Assembly (NCBI GenBank): GCA_010405405.1
Contig: MU004232.1
Location: forward strand, 2,480,828-2,544,827
Source: Microthyrium microscopicum
Lineage: Eukaryota; Ascomycota; Dothideomycetes; Microthyriales; Microthyriaceae
DNA: 64,000 nt
Direction of reading: 5' to 3'
Shown here piece after piece: positions 44,702 to 56,400 of the stretch (the first letter of the stretch is position 1; each line of letters begins with the position of its first letter). The position numbers were made by a program, and so were the translations under genes. The notes under the pieces are model-generated. The model saw only the letters and a list, made by a program, of their open reading frames with translations. It searched no databases and was not told the DNA's origin.

Positions 44702-47333
44702 GTTCCACTCGTGGAGAGCGGTCGTGGAAGAACTACAAAAAAACAAAACTATAGGAGGCCTCGCATGATATGTGATTCTTAAGAGCCAAGCCGCTAAAGT
44801 GATGGTGTACTTATCTCATGGAGGAAAAGGAAGTGAGCAAGGTTGCAAATAAAGTGATACACCAGGGACGGAATGGCATTCAACTTCTAATATGATTTTC
44901 AGCCTCCCCCGCAGGCCTGGTAAGAATGGAAAAGGACCCAGACTGAACAAGGTCAAAATGGGAGGCAGGCCTTTTGTTTCTACCCTGTTTCGACTCTCGA
45001 GCCTACCTGTATCTTAAGCGATGACCAGGTATGGAGTGGACTGAGGGTAGCCGGCAGACTTGCTACTTTGGTCTGATCCCCGTTGCACTAGTAATAATGC
45101 ATGGAAGTTGTACACTACACACCAAATAGTCAGCGATATTATACACGAGCGTGCATTCGGAAGGATCCATTCACGATATAGTAGGCCTTGTCATTGACTC
45201 CACGTTGGGTGTCAAGGATCCGTGTGACATTCTTGGACATCTACACCGATGTGTACAAAACCCTACTTTCAACGACTTCTTCTAGTATTCCAGAACACCA
45301 ATACAGAAACCACGTTGAAGGCACACTAGATCTATTGTGGTTCAGACACTCAAGAATAGATGATGGAACCGGGTTGACAATCTGCGACGTGAGCCCTGAA
45401 TGGATGGACCACTACAGGTGCATCCCAGGTAGAAATACATCGCGCATGGGCTCTGGCTGTCAAAGTGTGTCAGTGCCTTTAGCCATCGATACCTGGTTCT
45501 TCTGCGCTCTGTGCCTGGGAAATTGGGCAACACTTAGAGCATAGTCAGGATCCTTACTTCTCGGAATAATTTGGCACATTACCGCGCATTGACACAGATA
45601 ATAAACATTCGCCATGTAAGTGATAGGTGTTGTGCTGCAGCAGTCTGTGAGGACGGAGATGAATGGAGTGCATACACACTGCATGTAGGTGCATACTTGA
45701 GAAGATTTGACATATGTTGGTGCAGAGAAGCTTCCATGGATTATCAATCTGTGATTGGCCAGCAAGGAATCAAATATTTCATTCCTTGATTGCAAGACGC
45801 AACTGGATGCGATACTGGGGAGCCATGAGTCAAGGACGACAACGGTGGACAAGGTGAGGACCAGTTGACCGAAGGAGTACGGTCCGAGTAGCCGGGTAGG
45901 CATCGAATACCACTCAGTAGTGGTGAGCAGAAGGTGAACAGCAATGATTGCAATCCGGAAGATGGTTGATTTCGGTTTGTGTCATAATTTGTTCCTAGGC
46001 GAAAAAGGCAACGCGTAACCCTACTTCTGTTATCGTTCCCTTCTCTTGAGAATCACAATATAGTTCAAGAGCTATGATGATATCTGCCCTAAAAAGTTGT
46101 CCAGTGTCTAGTTGGTTATCTGGAATGGTGGGATGCCTCGGGTGGGACTGAACGGTTACAGGGTACTGATCGGAAGTCGGTCTGAGGAGGGAACTGGAAC
46201 CCAACCTTGTTCGACCTTAATCGTCAATAAAATGAAGTCAAAACAAAGTGGTGAAGGAATTGCTGACTCTTGGTAACATTTACGACTCCGGATTCGATAT
46301 TGTGAAATGATATACAACGTGCAGGTAGGTAACTGTGGCATAAGCCGAGGAAGCTTGTCCATGGGAAGATGTTGCTTGATTTCCTGGGAAGTAGATCTGC
46401 AGCAATGAAGACAGACATAGATTGCATATGCCACAGAGCACGCTAAGTGATAAGTATGTGCGTATATGAATTTCTTCTGTTTGGTACTTCGTATAAGTCC
46501 CGAACCATGGAAGAACCTTTCAATTGGTAGCGAGAACTTTCAGATCTCTGGGACAGGTCAACGTGTCGACGATGGTGTGTTGAGTGTTACACGATACGAT
46601 GACCAACCAGATAATAGCAACGCCAGCGAGGCTGGGTTGACAGCCCTGCTAGAACTGCGGAGAAGGCATGTTCAACATGCATCGAGATCGACATTTGACG
46701 ACCTGGCCTCGCATGCTTGGTGCAGGGCGGCGGGGAAGAAAGCTGTGGTGATGAGACGGGCCCTGGGAGGTTAAAATGGCTCGCATGAGAAGTGACATAG
46801 GATTGACAGCTTGCTGGACTATGGTAAGCGATGGTCCTTGATCAGGAGGACGCGATTGAGTCGCTTCAGCACATGGATGGTGTTTCTAGGAACGATGGGC
46901 AGCTGCAGGAGGCCAGACTCTCAATAGGCTCGCCGTCTCAACATCATTTGACAGTGTGCGGTGTCAGTGCCATCAGCATCAAAATACGACGCGGTAGGAC
47001 TCGGACTCTCTCGTGATGCTCAACATCTGTAGTCTTACGTTACTGGATGAACATACGATGTGAGGTTGGAACTTGGTAGGCGCGAAAGAATGTATTTGAG
47101 CTTACCATATCGGGCAACAATGTAAAAAGCACTTACCAAAAGAGAGTAGCTCCACGTGTTTGACTGGGATACTGCTTCCTTACCACCTCTTGGCACTCGC
47201 GACTGCCCCACCAAAGTCGAGTGGAGACGCTTTGCTTTGGAGACAAACGCATGGACCACCCGTATGTACCCTAGTTCCAACTTCAACCTTTTTTTCCTTG
47301 CGCGACGTTCCTTGATGGTTCCATACCGATATA
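44702..47333. other. Long intergenic region
   Basis: 2.6 kb with no convincing gene. Open frames are short and lack ATG starts. A 26-base near-perfect palindrome sits at 45763-45788. Confidence 0.5.
45763..45788. repeat. Short near-perfect palindrome
   Basis: CAAGGAATCAAATATTT continued by CATTCCTTG is its own reverse complement except at one symmetric pair. It lies in gene-free DNA. It could be a binding site or a chance hairpin. Confidence 0.5.
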
Positions 47334-48269
47334 ATGTCATCTTCCAAGCGCAACGAATGGCTTGAGGCCGACCTTGACGATGAAGAGTCCGACTCAGGAC
47401 ACATTGATCAGGAGGAGAGCCGTGGCCAATCTCTTTCTCATCGCTCAGCCAAACGCCGGAGAGTTGATGATCCAATCGACGAAGACATTTCCGACTATGA
47501 ACACGAGAGCGAAACGGGAGAAACAATCAGCAGCCAACAACCCGAACGCAAACCATCAGCGCTCGAAACTATCCCCAAACTGAAAACGACTTCAAAGATT
47601 GACAAGAAAGTGGCTAAAGTCAGAGACGCTTCATCTCGTTCTGGAGTCATCTACATATCGCGAATACCACCTTTCATGAAGCCACACACAATAAAAAAGT
47701 TTCTGGCACCCTATGCTCCGAGCGGTCTTGGTCGTATCTTCTTGACTCCTGAAGGTTTTGACTCTCGTCAGTCAAGATTGCGAGGTGGAGGGAATAAAAA
47801 GCGCACATTTGAAGATGGATGGGTAGAGTTTCTGTCCAAAAAGGATGCCAAAATCACAGCGGAGACATTGAATACAAGGACCATTGGCGGAAAGAAGGGA
47901 GGGTACTACACCGACGATGTCTGGAATCTCAAATATCTGAAAGGCTTCAAGTGGCACCACTTGACTGAACAAATAGCGAATGAGAATGCTGAGAGGTCTG
48001 CACGCATGCGCGCAGAGGGAGCCAGTAGCAGGCGCGAGATGAACGAATTCCTCCGGAATGTTGATCACTCCAAGATTGAAGATACGCGAGACCAAAAGAG
48101 AAAAGCCAAGGCACAAAAGCATGATTTATCGCCATCGGAAACGAAAGAAGCCCCAAAGTCTTCTAGAACTGCCAATGAGTTTCAGCAAAACGAGCCGTTG
48201 ACATCTAAAGGATCGTTGAAACACTCATCTCCGGGTGCAGAACAACAACTTCCCGGAAGATTATTTTAG
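47334..48269 (+). CDS. ESF2: Pre-rRNA-processing protein ESF2 (18S rRNA factor, ABT1 homologue)
   Basis: Single-exon gene of 311 residues. Esf2 is a nucleolar RNA-binding protein of the small-subunit processome, needed for early cleavages of pre-rRNA and for Dbp8 helicase activity. The N terminus is acidic. The RRM-like domain begins GVIYISRIPPFMKPHTIKKF and continues PSGLGRIFLTPEG, FEDGWVEFLSKKDAK and GYYTDDVWNLKYLKGFKWHH, all diagnostic of the family. A basic helical tail follows (HLTEQIANENAERSARMRAE). It shares a ribosome-biogenesis theme with RRN6, but distance argues against joint regulation. Confidence 0.93.
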   Translation: MSSSKRNEWLEADLDDEESDSGHIDQEESRGQSLSHRSAKRRRVDDPIDEDISDYEHESETGETISSQQPERKPSALETIPKLKTTSKIDKKVAKVRDASSRSGVIYISRIPPFMKPHTIKKFLAPYAPSGLGRIFLTPEGFDSRQSRLRGGGNKKRTFEDGWVEFLSKKDAKITAETLNTRTIGGKKGGYYTDDVWNLKYLKGFKWHHLTEQIANENAERSARMRAEGASSRREMNEFLRNVDHSKIEDTRDQKRKAKAQKHDLSPSETKEAPKSSRTANEFQQNEPLTSKGSLKHSSPGAEQQLPGRLF

Positions 48270-49381
48270 CAAGCCACCAGTTTCACGACATAATGACATG
48301 ACAAGACCCCACTTTGCAGGATCTCGTATAGCCGCTGAACCCACACAACTATAATTCTACTTCATAGTTAAGACCTGGATCTACGTTAAGGATCTTTAAT
48401 ATGTGTTTTCTTCACATTTTTTCTCCAATCAAGAAGGCATACTACAGACCATAAATTTCTCAAACCTGAATCGTCTACCTAAAATAATTCGAGGCTCGTT
48501 TTTGGTGAGTCTTACTCCGCACACTGATACAATCCACAAGCATGACACGACAATGATAATATGAAATACTTGTAAGTATATCAAGATCAATTCCTTGGCC
48601 TCTAATACGTGGGCAAAGCAGCTGGTCTGCTTGAAATAGCGATGATGCTGTAGGTCGTGATTTCGGCTATGGGAGGACGTCTTTGATATGATCCGCTGAC
48701 ATGTCTCTTTGGTCAAGCTTTATACTTACTATTCTTAAGGACCTTTGGTGAAATACGATCAGGCCGGTGCTACACGAACAATTATGCCCATTCACACATT
48801 TCACACTCCGTTTACCTCGGTGCCTCCTTAAGACCGTAGTGTTTTTTGTTTAGCACGAACAGTTAACCTGTTCTTGACCTTATTTGATTAATAACTACTA
48901 TCCATCCTGTGCTGGTTTCTTGTAGTCAGCAAGACTGAACTGAATGCAATTAATTACTTAATGAACTCGATTGATTCTGTGATTAAGTGGGGTTTGAAGC
49001 ATTCTCAATGGCCTTCAAACAATCTGTGTTGGTAAACACTGCCTCTTCCAGCTTCACATAGCAACGTGAATTACCACAAACAGCAGCGATGGCTGCTGCC
49101 AACAGCCCCTTCCAATTAAGGGCATCCTCATTCTTCTCTACTGATTGAGCTGGGAAGTCGCGAAGTCACTCAAGAACATTACGTAGTACTCCACATGATA
49201 TTTAAATTTCTCTGCCCTCCTCTCATTCTCCTTAGCCTTTTGGAGTTCGAATTAAAAAATTGTGCTTGACATCAATTCTACATTCTGGGTCAAGCACTGT
49301 CTTATATCTCTTCGTTCTCTAACATCCTGTTGCCGACGATTTTTCTTGTCTGTCCACCAGTCCAAAATCGAATAACCCAGC
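48270..49381. other. Intergenic region
   Basis: About 1.1 kb between ESF2 and the PAM2-motif gene. No gene recognised. The last 150 bases look like a leader. Confidence 0.5.
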
Positions 49382-51106
49382 ATGGACTTCAAATTGCCAA
49401 AAGCTGACGGGCTATTGAACCCTTCAACACCCGAATTCGTGCCAGTGAGTCTCTACTCGCCAAGATCAGATATCAAGCAGCGAAAAGCAACTATGTCAAA
49501 TGGTAATAGTTCTACCGGTAGTCCATTGAAAAAGTCTTGGAGTCTTGGTGATGCAGCCCGGCTTGCGATTCAGGAAAGTTACCATTCCGCAGCTAAAGAA
49601 AATCCCGGAGACAATGATGGCGTACAATCTCTACACAGCAACTCGGACTTGCGCAGTCATGTTACACCGGTGGCTCCGTCCACGCCGAAGAACAATCCTA
49701 CCACAGTACGTTTTGGAGACCTACCGCAGACGAATAGTCCTTATTCGCAGATTCGGGTTGAGCTTCCATTTCGACCATATCTGGGAAAACTCGATATTAT
49801 CCCATTCCCTACCCTGAGCTCGTCTGAGCAACAGCGGTCAGCCTTAGGTCAGAGCTCAGAGGTCTATAGACAGGCAAACTTCCCTGTGCTTCCATACCAG
49901 GAGCACAATGATAGCGCTGTTCCGGTGCCCATGAGAGCAGCTATTGACCCAGTTGCCTACCATAGTTCAGCGCAACCGGTTCGGACGGTTGCGTCCCGAG
50001 GATGTGAGGATATTTTCAACATACCCCGAGAGCCACGAAGCAAGACAAAACCATTCCTGGAGAACACAAAGAGTCATGCAGTAGTTGGCAGTATCAATGC
50101 TCCAAAAACAAAACTCCATCAAAAGCCTGAGGCGGCCGCCGGATTTGCTTGGGCTAGTTTGTCCGCAATTCCACAGCTACGAACAACGCTGGAACCTGTG
50201 CCTCCACTGCATGAGCTGCGCTTTGGCAAGCCCATTGACAATCGACGCCCAAGTCAAAAGAAAAACCTGCTACTAGACCTCCCAGATCACATCAAAGAAA
50301 TGATCTGGAAGTACGTTCTCTACGGCTTGATTCCTTGCGCCTATCTTGCCCATTCACATCTCACATCCATCACATTCAGTCCCAAGAGCGGCCAGACCTG
50401 CGGCCTCCCTCAAGCAGCGCTCAAGTTCCGACACCTCGTCGAGCTCGTCAAGGCTCTGGCCATCAGTCACCAAGTCTTCGAAGATGCCAGCAAAGTTTTC
50501 TGTGCATCCTTTCTCCCGCGCATGGCCACTGAATTCTACAATCTTGAGGACTACAACAATGCCATCGCATACCTCCTTCCACGCTGCCCAAACCACATGA
50601 TCTTGTTCACCGGTAACACGCGCATAAAAGGCCCACCACCAACTCATTCGTGCCACTATCTGCGCTGGGAGGCTCTTCTCTGCACCCGTAACGACAAGAC
50701 GCGCCCAGCCAGCCTATCCGCTCATCACGTCAGCCTCGAACGGGACATGAGCAATGTATACGATGACTACGTAATCCGCAGTCATCGCTCGCCGTATAGC
50801 TATGACCTACAGGGTATCAATGTGGACGGCACTGTGGGCGACACGTTCTGGTGGTTGCATACATTCTGCGACTACGTATACGAAAATCGCGCGCATTGGA
50901 GCCGTATTCGTCCATTGATGGCTGATTTTGTGGAGCGAATGCGCAGTTGGCAGCAAAAGCATGGTATTCCGATGCCAGAGAGCGTCAAGCTTGCGGTGAT
51001 TATTAGTGTGGACAGCACTTATGAGAACATGAATCCGGCGGAGTGGAAGCAGAGCTTCAGGAATATCTATCAATTGCTGCATCAGTGGCGGGCGGATTAT
51101 TACTGA
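49382..51106 (+). CDS. Hypothetical protein with PAM2 motif and a 2EXR/F-box-like domain
   Basis: Single-exon gene of 574 residues. Residues 11-21 read LLNPSTPEFVP, an almost exact PAM2 motif (LNPxAxEFxP), the peptide that docks on the MLLE domain of poly(A)-binding protein. The next 280 residues are Ser/Pro-rich and probably disordered. The C-terminal part starts LLLDLPDHIKEMIWKYVLYG, like the opening of the fungal 2EXR domain (an F-box-like helix), and continues as a folded region to SFRNIYQLLHQWRADYY. No membrane segment or signal peptide. A role in mRNA metabolism is inferred only from the PAM2 match. Confidence 0.7.
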   Translation: MDFKLPKADGLLNPSTPEFVPVSLYSPRSDIKQRKATMSNGNSSTGSPLKKSWSLGDAARLAIQESYHSAAKENPGDNDGVQSLHSNSDLRSHVTPVAPSTPKNNPTTVRFGDLPQTNSPYSQIRVELPFRPYLGKLDIIPFPTLSSSEQQRSALGQSSEVYRQANFPVLPYQEHNDSAVPVPMRAAIDPVAYHSSAQPVRTVASRGCEDIFNIPREPRSKTKPFLENTKSHAVVGSINAPKTKLHQKPEAAAGFAWASLSAIPQLRTTLEPVPPLHELRFGKPIDNRRPSQKKNLLLDLPDHIKEMIWKYVLYGLIPCAYLAHSHLTSITFSPKSGQTCGLPQAALKFRHLVELVKALAISHQVFEDASKVFCASFLPRMATEFYNLEDYNNAIAYLLPRCPNHMILFTGNTRIKGPPPTHSCHYLRWEALLCTRNDKTRPASLSAHHVSLERDMSNVYDDYVIRSHRSPYSYDLQGINVDGTVGDTFWWLHTFCDYVYENRAHWSRIRPLMADFVERMRSWQQKHGIPMPESVKLAVIISVDSTYENMNPAEWKQSFRNIYQLLHQWRADYY

Positions 51107-51688
51107 AACTGGTTGATATGGACCGACTCCAAGTATCAGCTTGGTTTCAGCGGCTCTAATGGCCTGCTTTGAGCTCATGTTGTGCTTTTAAAGGAACTCA
51201 TGGGATCGACGGTTGGAGAGGTGTTTACAATGGCTTCGGCTAGGGTAGTCTATATGGTCGAAACAGACTCTTAGGTCATGAAGATGTATGTTTGATTATT
51301 GGCAATGTTTTAATGATAATGATTCATTGTGATATAGAGCGAGGCTTATCAGGATAAGTGATACAGACAACTTTAAATGTATGAACTCACTCACTGCATC
51401 TTTCTGTGTCATGTAGCAAAATAACATGAGAGCTTCCGGTACACAATCAAAGTAAACAGTCAGTCTAATGGAACTCTAACAATAACATGTAATCACAATT
51501 CTCACAGCACAAAACATGGTTACGAATAACAATTTGAATATATTTCTGAAAAAGGAGTGCTATGCACAAAGAATCGAAGAAAGGGTTCGCACGAAGAATT
51601 GGAGAAAAGTCTCCGACAATTTGACTTACCTTGCCCACCTGCGAGTCATCAAGACACGCCATGGCAGACCTTATAACAAGAGACCGCA
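51107..51688. other. Intergenic region
   Basis: Tail-to-tail 3' flanks. No gene recognised. Confidence 0.5.
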
Positions 51689-53248
51689 TCAATGATGCAC
51701 AGTATTGGGCCTGTTGATAGGAGATCGATCAAACAAGCTATCAACACTGCTCTCATTGCGCGCCTTACCAGCCTTGAAGCCACGCGACCGCTTACGATAG
51801 CACAACAAGCCACCAGAGACAAGCAGAACTGCAAGCAGAGCGCCAAATAGACCCCAAGCAATCGTCTGGCCCTGAATCGCCTTATAGCGCTGATCAACGA
51901 CCTGTAGATACGCATCCGTGCCCACGGTGCTAGTCTGCGTAGCCACAGGCTGCGTAGGCATAGCCTGAGAAGTATCGCTTGGCAATAGATCCGAGGGCAG
52001 AGCAGACGCATCATCGCGCTTTGGCATCATGTGTGCTGGCAATGTGGCCTCTGGCGCAGGGACATAGTCGAAATCTGCGCCAGGTCCGTACTTGCTCTGA
52101 CGTCTGCTGATTGTTGGAGCGTCAGTGGGTGCAGAGCGCTTGTATGGTGTCCAGGGGACGCCTATATAGCTCATTAAGCTTTGCCAGCAGTATTTGTCGT
52201 CTGGGCTTGGATACTTTGGACACTTGTGGGAGGCGTAGGTTATTGTTGTTTTGGACGATTTTGGTGGTGGCGGCGGCGGTGGTGGTGGTGGAGGTGCAGC
52301 TGTTGTTATAGCATACGTTTGAAGAGGTTCAGCTGGCATGACTCCATCGCCGCTGAGGCCTCCGCCGCCTGTATAGTAGATGGGCAAGTAGGGCAAGTCT
52401 GATGCTGCTGGAGGAGGTGGTGGCGGAGGTGGTGTTGTTTCTGGAGGGGGAGGAGGATCCGTTGCTGGTGGAGGTGGTGGAGGAGGATCCGTTGCTGGTG
52501 GAGGTGGTGGAGGAGGATCCGTCGCTGGAGGTGGAGGCGGAGGAGGACTCAAATCAGCTATTGGCTGCGCGGAGAAGCCTGGATCATCTGCTGGTGGTGG
52601 TGGTGGTGGTGGTGGAGGATCCGCTGATGGAGCTGGAGCCGCCGGAGTTGGAGGTGGAGGATTGTTCAAATCAGCTATTGGCAGCGCGGATTCACCTGGG
52701 CCCATATCGGCTGGTATGCTGCCAAAGTCGCCAAGTGCTTGACTAATCTGGTCAAGACCGTCACGTTTGGCTACAAGAGGGTTGCCGACGATAGGAGAAT
52801 AGTCAAGGGTGATGTTGGCTGGCTGGAAATCAGCAGGGTAGAATATGCTCACGTAATAAGTCTTCATGTCGAAGAAAAAGGAGCTCGTGAATCGAGGATC
52901 GACCAGACTCACCATGTTGATGTACGAGGTGGTTTCGTGGTCGGCATCGAGGATGCTAAGAGCGTTCTTTGGCTTTGTACTGGCAAGCAGCGTAGAAGTT
53001 CCATTAGCAGTGGAATTACTACCAAGAGTATAATTCCCTGCCCCGGTGGTCAAAGTCTGATCCTGCGAGACATTGTTCGCACCTGGAAATTCAAGCTTGA
53101 TCGTGGCCGGTGGAAGCAGAGTTACCGGATAAGAAACGATGATTGTCGTGTTGGGGTTGAAGAAGATGTCATGCTCTGTGAAGTAGTTATTGACAGCGCT
53201 GATAACGGCCGGCGATATCAGGCTATTGAGAGACTGAGTTGGAGCCAT
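51689..53248 (-). CDS. Proline-rich single-pass membrane protein with dibasic sites
   Basis: Single-exon gene of 519 residues. The first 165 residues resemble an extracellular beta-rich domain with many N-glycosylation-type sites (NYTLGSNSTANGTST). Then comes a long polyproline region (about residues 185-345), including three exact PPPPPPPATD units. One transmembrane helix near residues 461-483 (IAWGLFGALLAVLLVSGGLL) is followed by a basic stop-transfer (CYRKRSRG) and a 30-residue tail. Dibasic sites (VAKRDG, YKRSAP, SRRQ, PKRDDA) could be cut by Kex2. No ordinary signal peptide is seen at the N terminus. Its position suggests a cell-wall-spanning sensor or structural protein, but no family is recognised. 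Confidence 0.65.
   Translation of the reverse strand: MAPTQSLNSLISPAVISAVNNYFTEHDIFFNPNTTIIVSYPVTLLPPATIKLEFPGANNVSQDQTLTTGAGNYTLGSNSTANGTSTLLASTKPKNALSILDADHETTSYINMVSLVDPRFTSSFFFDMKTYYVSIFYPADFQPANITLDYSPIVGNPLVAKRDGLDQISQALGDFGSIPADMGPGESALPIADLNNPPPPTPAAPAPSADPPPPPPPPPADDPGFSAQPIADLSPPPPPPPATDPPPPPPPATDPPPPPPPATDPPPPPETTPPPPPPPPAASDLPYLPIYYTGGGGLSGDGVMPAEPLQTYAITTAAPPPPPPPPPPPKSSKTTITYASHKCPKYPSPDDKYCWQSLMSYIGVPWTPYKRSAPTDAPTISRRQSKYGPGADFDYVPAPEATLPAHMMPKRDDASALPSDLLPSDTSQAMPTQPVATQTSTVGTDAYLQVVDQRYKAIQGQTIAWGLFGALLAVLLVSGGLLCYRKRSRGFKAGKARNESSVDSLFDRSPINRPNTVHH
52452..52541. repeat. 30-base tandem repeat in the polyproline coding region
   Basis: Three near-identical units of GAGGATCCGTTGCTGGTGGA plus ten bases encode PPPPPPPATD repeats on the minus strand. 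Such arrays commonly vary in copy number between strains. Confidence 0.75.
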
Positions 53249-53470
53249 CTGTATGGTGTGATGTTTAAAGGAGTGTGACTTGTTGGAAATGTGATTGGGG
53301 AGTATGAGAATTTAAAGAGCATATTTTATGTCTACAAGTAAAGACCCTTGTTGATATTGTCTACGTCAAAGGAAAAGACGAGAGACAAACAAAGCATCTT
53401 TGGCGCTTAGGTCGCCTCGGTCTTGTGTTATAGACAAGGCTGAACAAAGAATTGCTCATAAAGTATTATC

Positions 53471-56400
53471 TCAACTTTCTGCTCTAACGAGATGAGCTTC
53501 GGTACCAACCATAGCCACATTAGTTCTTTTGAGATCTCCAATGACCATGACTATTCTTCCTTGTGCCTTACAATCGGTTTCACAACTGACGTCTTCAGAA
53601 TTCTTTCCGACTACGCGAACATCAATACTCGGCAAAAGTATTTTACCGGTTCGCAATGGAATAAGGACAATCTCCCATTGTGTTGCCTCGTCTTCTTTGG
53701 CCACGAAGCGCCCTCGTCTTTGCCCACCTATCAGCCAAGTATCTGGAGGTGCATCGACATCATACATGAACTCGATTTCTGTCTCGGAAAGCCCCTGGGA
53801 TAGCATGGGAGATTCCCATTGCCTGGAGTGTACGATAGACACCGCAGCAGTTATGGGGAAACCAACAGGTATCGTTTCGGATATTGAGTTGGGGAGCTTC
53901 AAGTTGGTAACATGAAGGACCTGTAGTCGTGGTAACGGTACCGAGATTATTATTTTTCTAGAAGGTTGGTGGTTGGCCACTTCCCCAGAAGATCCCAGCT
54001 TATGTAACAACAAAGGAAGGATTTCGTTGTCCTCATGCCATTGTTTCAACCAGGTCGCTAACTCGCCCGCTAAAGGAGCCGGAAGATCGTTCAGCAAGTT
54101 TGCCCAGCCGATTGCAACAAAATGCGGCACACTGATTTCTTCGAATAGCGCAGACTCTGTGTGATTGGCTGGTAGAACAATGCTGCGGAGTTTTTGGGTT
54201 AAAAATTTGGTGAGAAGTCGCTCAAGCGAATTGTATGGGCTTTGCTCCAAGTCGGATCCGAACTTGGTGAGAATCTTTGCGATACTCAAGTCGTCTAAAC
54301 ATTGATATTCCACCTCGAGTATAAGTGGAGCTTCTTTGTTCGCTATTTGCCTAACCTGCAGATCGCCATCGCTTTTTTTTGGTCGTACTTCGTACATGAA
54401 TGTGGCGGGTTGCTTTGCAAATATCGTAGCGGGAAAGATGTCCGCAGCAGGCTCTTGGACAGCAAACCGATCAGTCTCGTGTAATTTCATTCCAAGTATC
54501 CGTAGTGGGATGTCATTCGCGGTTTTGATGTGAAAGCGTTGGAAAATGTGTTTTGGTTTGAAGAGATCGTGGACGTTGACATCTAGTGGCAGCTCTATGG
54601 TTACAGTCTGAACCGAAGAGTAGTCTAATTTGGGTTTGGTACTGGAAAGTTCAACCTTGACATTGATATCTCGGTGGTGATCGTCAAGCTCGTAAGGAAT
54701 TTTAAGTTTCACTTTTGAAGACTGTTCCAGGTTGCTGAGGCCGATGCCGCCCTGTGAATCTTTATTGATAGTCGCAGTTCCAGAAGTTACCTCAACTTTT
54801 GAAGTATGAATCCGTAAGCCAGATGAAGCGGCCTTTAGGCGAAGCTCAGCTTTGTCAATGTGTTCCGGTCCGACATCAAGCTCTAGCTCGAGGTCTCTTG
54901 TTCGTTCTATGTGAATGGTGGGTGGTAACTGCATATGGACAGAGAATGCATCATTTCGGGGATATACCAAAACTTGGGGTGCTTTAGACTTCACCCCGGG
55001 AAAGGAAGCGCGGTCTTCCTCTGCTAAATCACGAGTAAATACGATCTTGTTGGACGAGATTGAAACGCGATTGACGGTATAGCTACCGAGTGTCGAAATC
55101 TAAATGATCAGTAACGCTATTAGATATCAAGCTTGCAGACTCTTGACTCACATGAGTGCCTAAAACAATTGTGGTAGTACCCTTTCCTACCTCAACAGGT
55201 TCGTTGCTCTCAAGAACTATTTGAGATGGTCCACTGTCTGAAGACGTTGTCAAGACAACTTTGGCCGAATTGATCTTTATTGTCTCTTCAAGCACACTTC
55301 GAAATTTAAGCCGAAGTTGAAATCCCTCTTTGTCAGTATAGTGTTTTATATGTGGGTCAATAACCATATTGTGAAAATAGGTTAAGAAAGGAACTGTTAT
55401 CTCATAGGGTAGTTGGGTAGCAGTTGCTGAAAGTTCGTGTAGAATGCTTTGGCCTCTAATTTGAAAGCTTTCGATGTCGACATAGGTGGCAGATTGAAGT
55501 TTCATGCCAGGTGATGTTTTTGAAGCAACGGCTTTGTCAAGTAATCCAAGCAACATTCTTGCATAATCGTCTTTGCGGTTCAGCATCTTCAGACATTCTG
55601 CATGAATCATGAGCATTCTTATCTCTATGAGAGTCCATTTGAGCTGGGAGAAGATAGGGATGATCTTAGAGAAGTAATTGGCCGCTCCAGCGTAATCTCC
55701 AGCTTGACTTTGGTTGTATTAGCAACTTTGTTAGCACACAAAGAACAACAACTTACAATCGAACCATGGCAAGATCAGCAAGCATACGCTCAAAGCTTTT
55801 ACCCTGGCTAGATATATAGTACAAGTCTAGAGCTTCTTTTGTCAGAGCCTGAGCGTCATTAGCACTTTCAGTACACCGGCGGTAACGAGACGGAATACCT
55901 CATAGATCGCCCTCAAAGCTTTCTTGGAGATGACGGCATTGTACAAGTCAGGATGACAGATACCAATTGATAAAGTAGCTTTCTCTTCCTCCGACACTGT
56001 TTCAGAAGGCTCTTCGTCCTCCTCAGATTGTTCTTCTTCAGTAAGATCAACTTCTTTCAAAGTAGAAGGATCTTCGCCACCTTGAGCATTGACCCAGCCT
56101 ATCGACTGGCCTTGACGAAGGGCCATGGCTTCGATAAGGCGGCGCTGAAGAAGAAGAAGTTGCGCCCTTTGCGTAGCTAGATAATCTTTTCCAGTTCTGT
56201 TGGTTGAGGACTGATCAGGAACACCACCTGCGCGCTTTTTCAAGGATTCAAATAATAATTGGGCGTCATCTACAGGCTTCTCATGGCCGGGTGCAACTGA
56301 GCTCTTCCTTTTAGGGTATACCGACTGCTTTTCTTTCAACAAAGATGAGAAGTGTGGCTCCGTTGGTGTGGACTGAGCAAGAAATGCGGTTCTCGTCTCA

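Noticed and set aside
45188-45903. Open frames of 118 and 147 codons on opposite strands
   Set aside because: They overlap each other and show no domain; the 118-codon frame begins with TTG. Most likely chance.
48429-48716. Minus-strand open frame of 95 codons
   Set aside because: It begins with TTG, has no in-frame ATG near its start, and shows no domain.
55842-55898. Continuation of the TRS130 second exon to the stop at 55842
   Set aside because: The sequence after 55899 carries a GTATTC donor, a branch site and a CAG acceptor 50 bases on. Splicing restores the conserved continuation.
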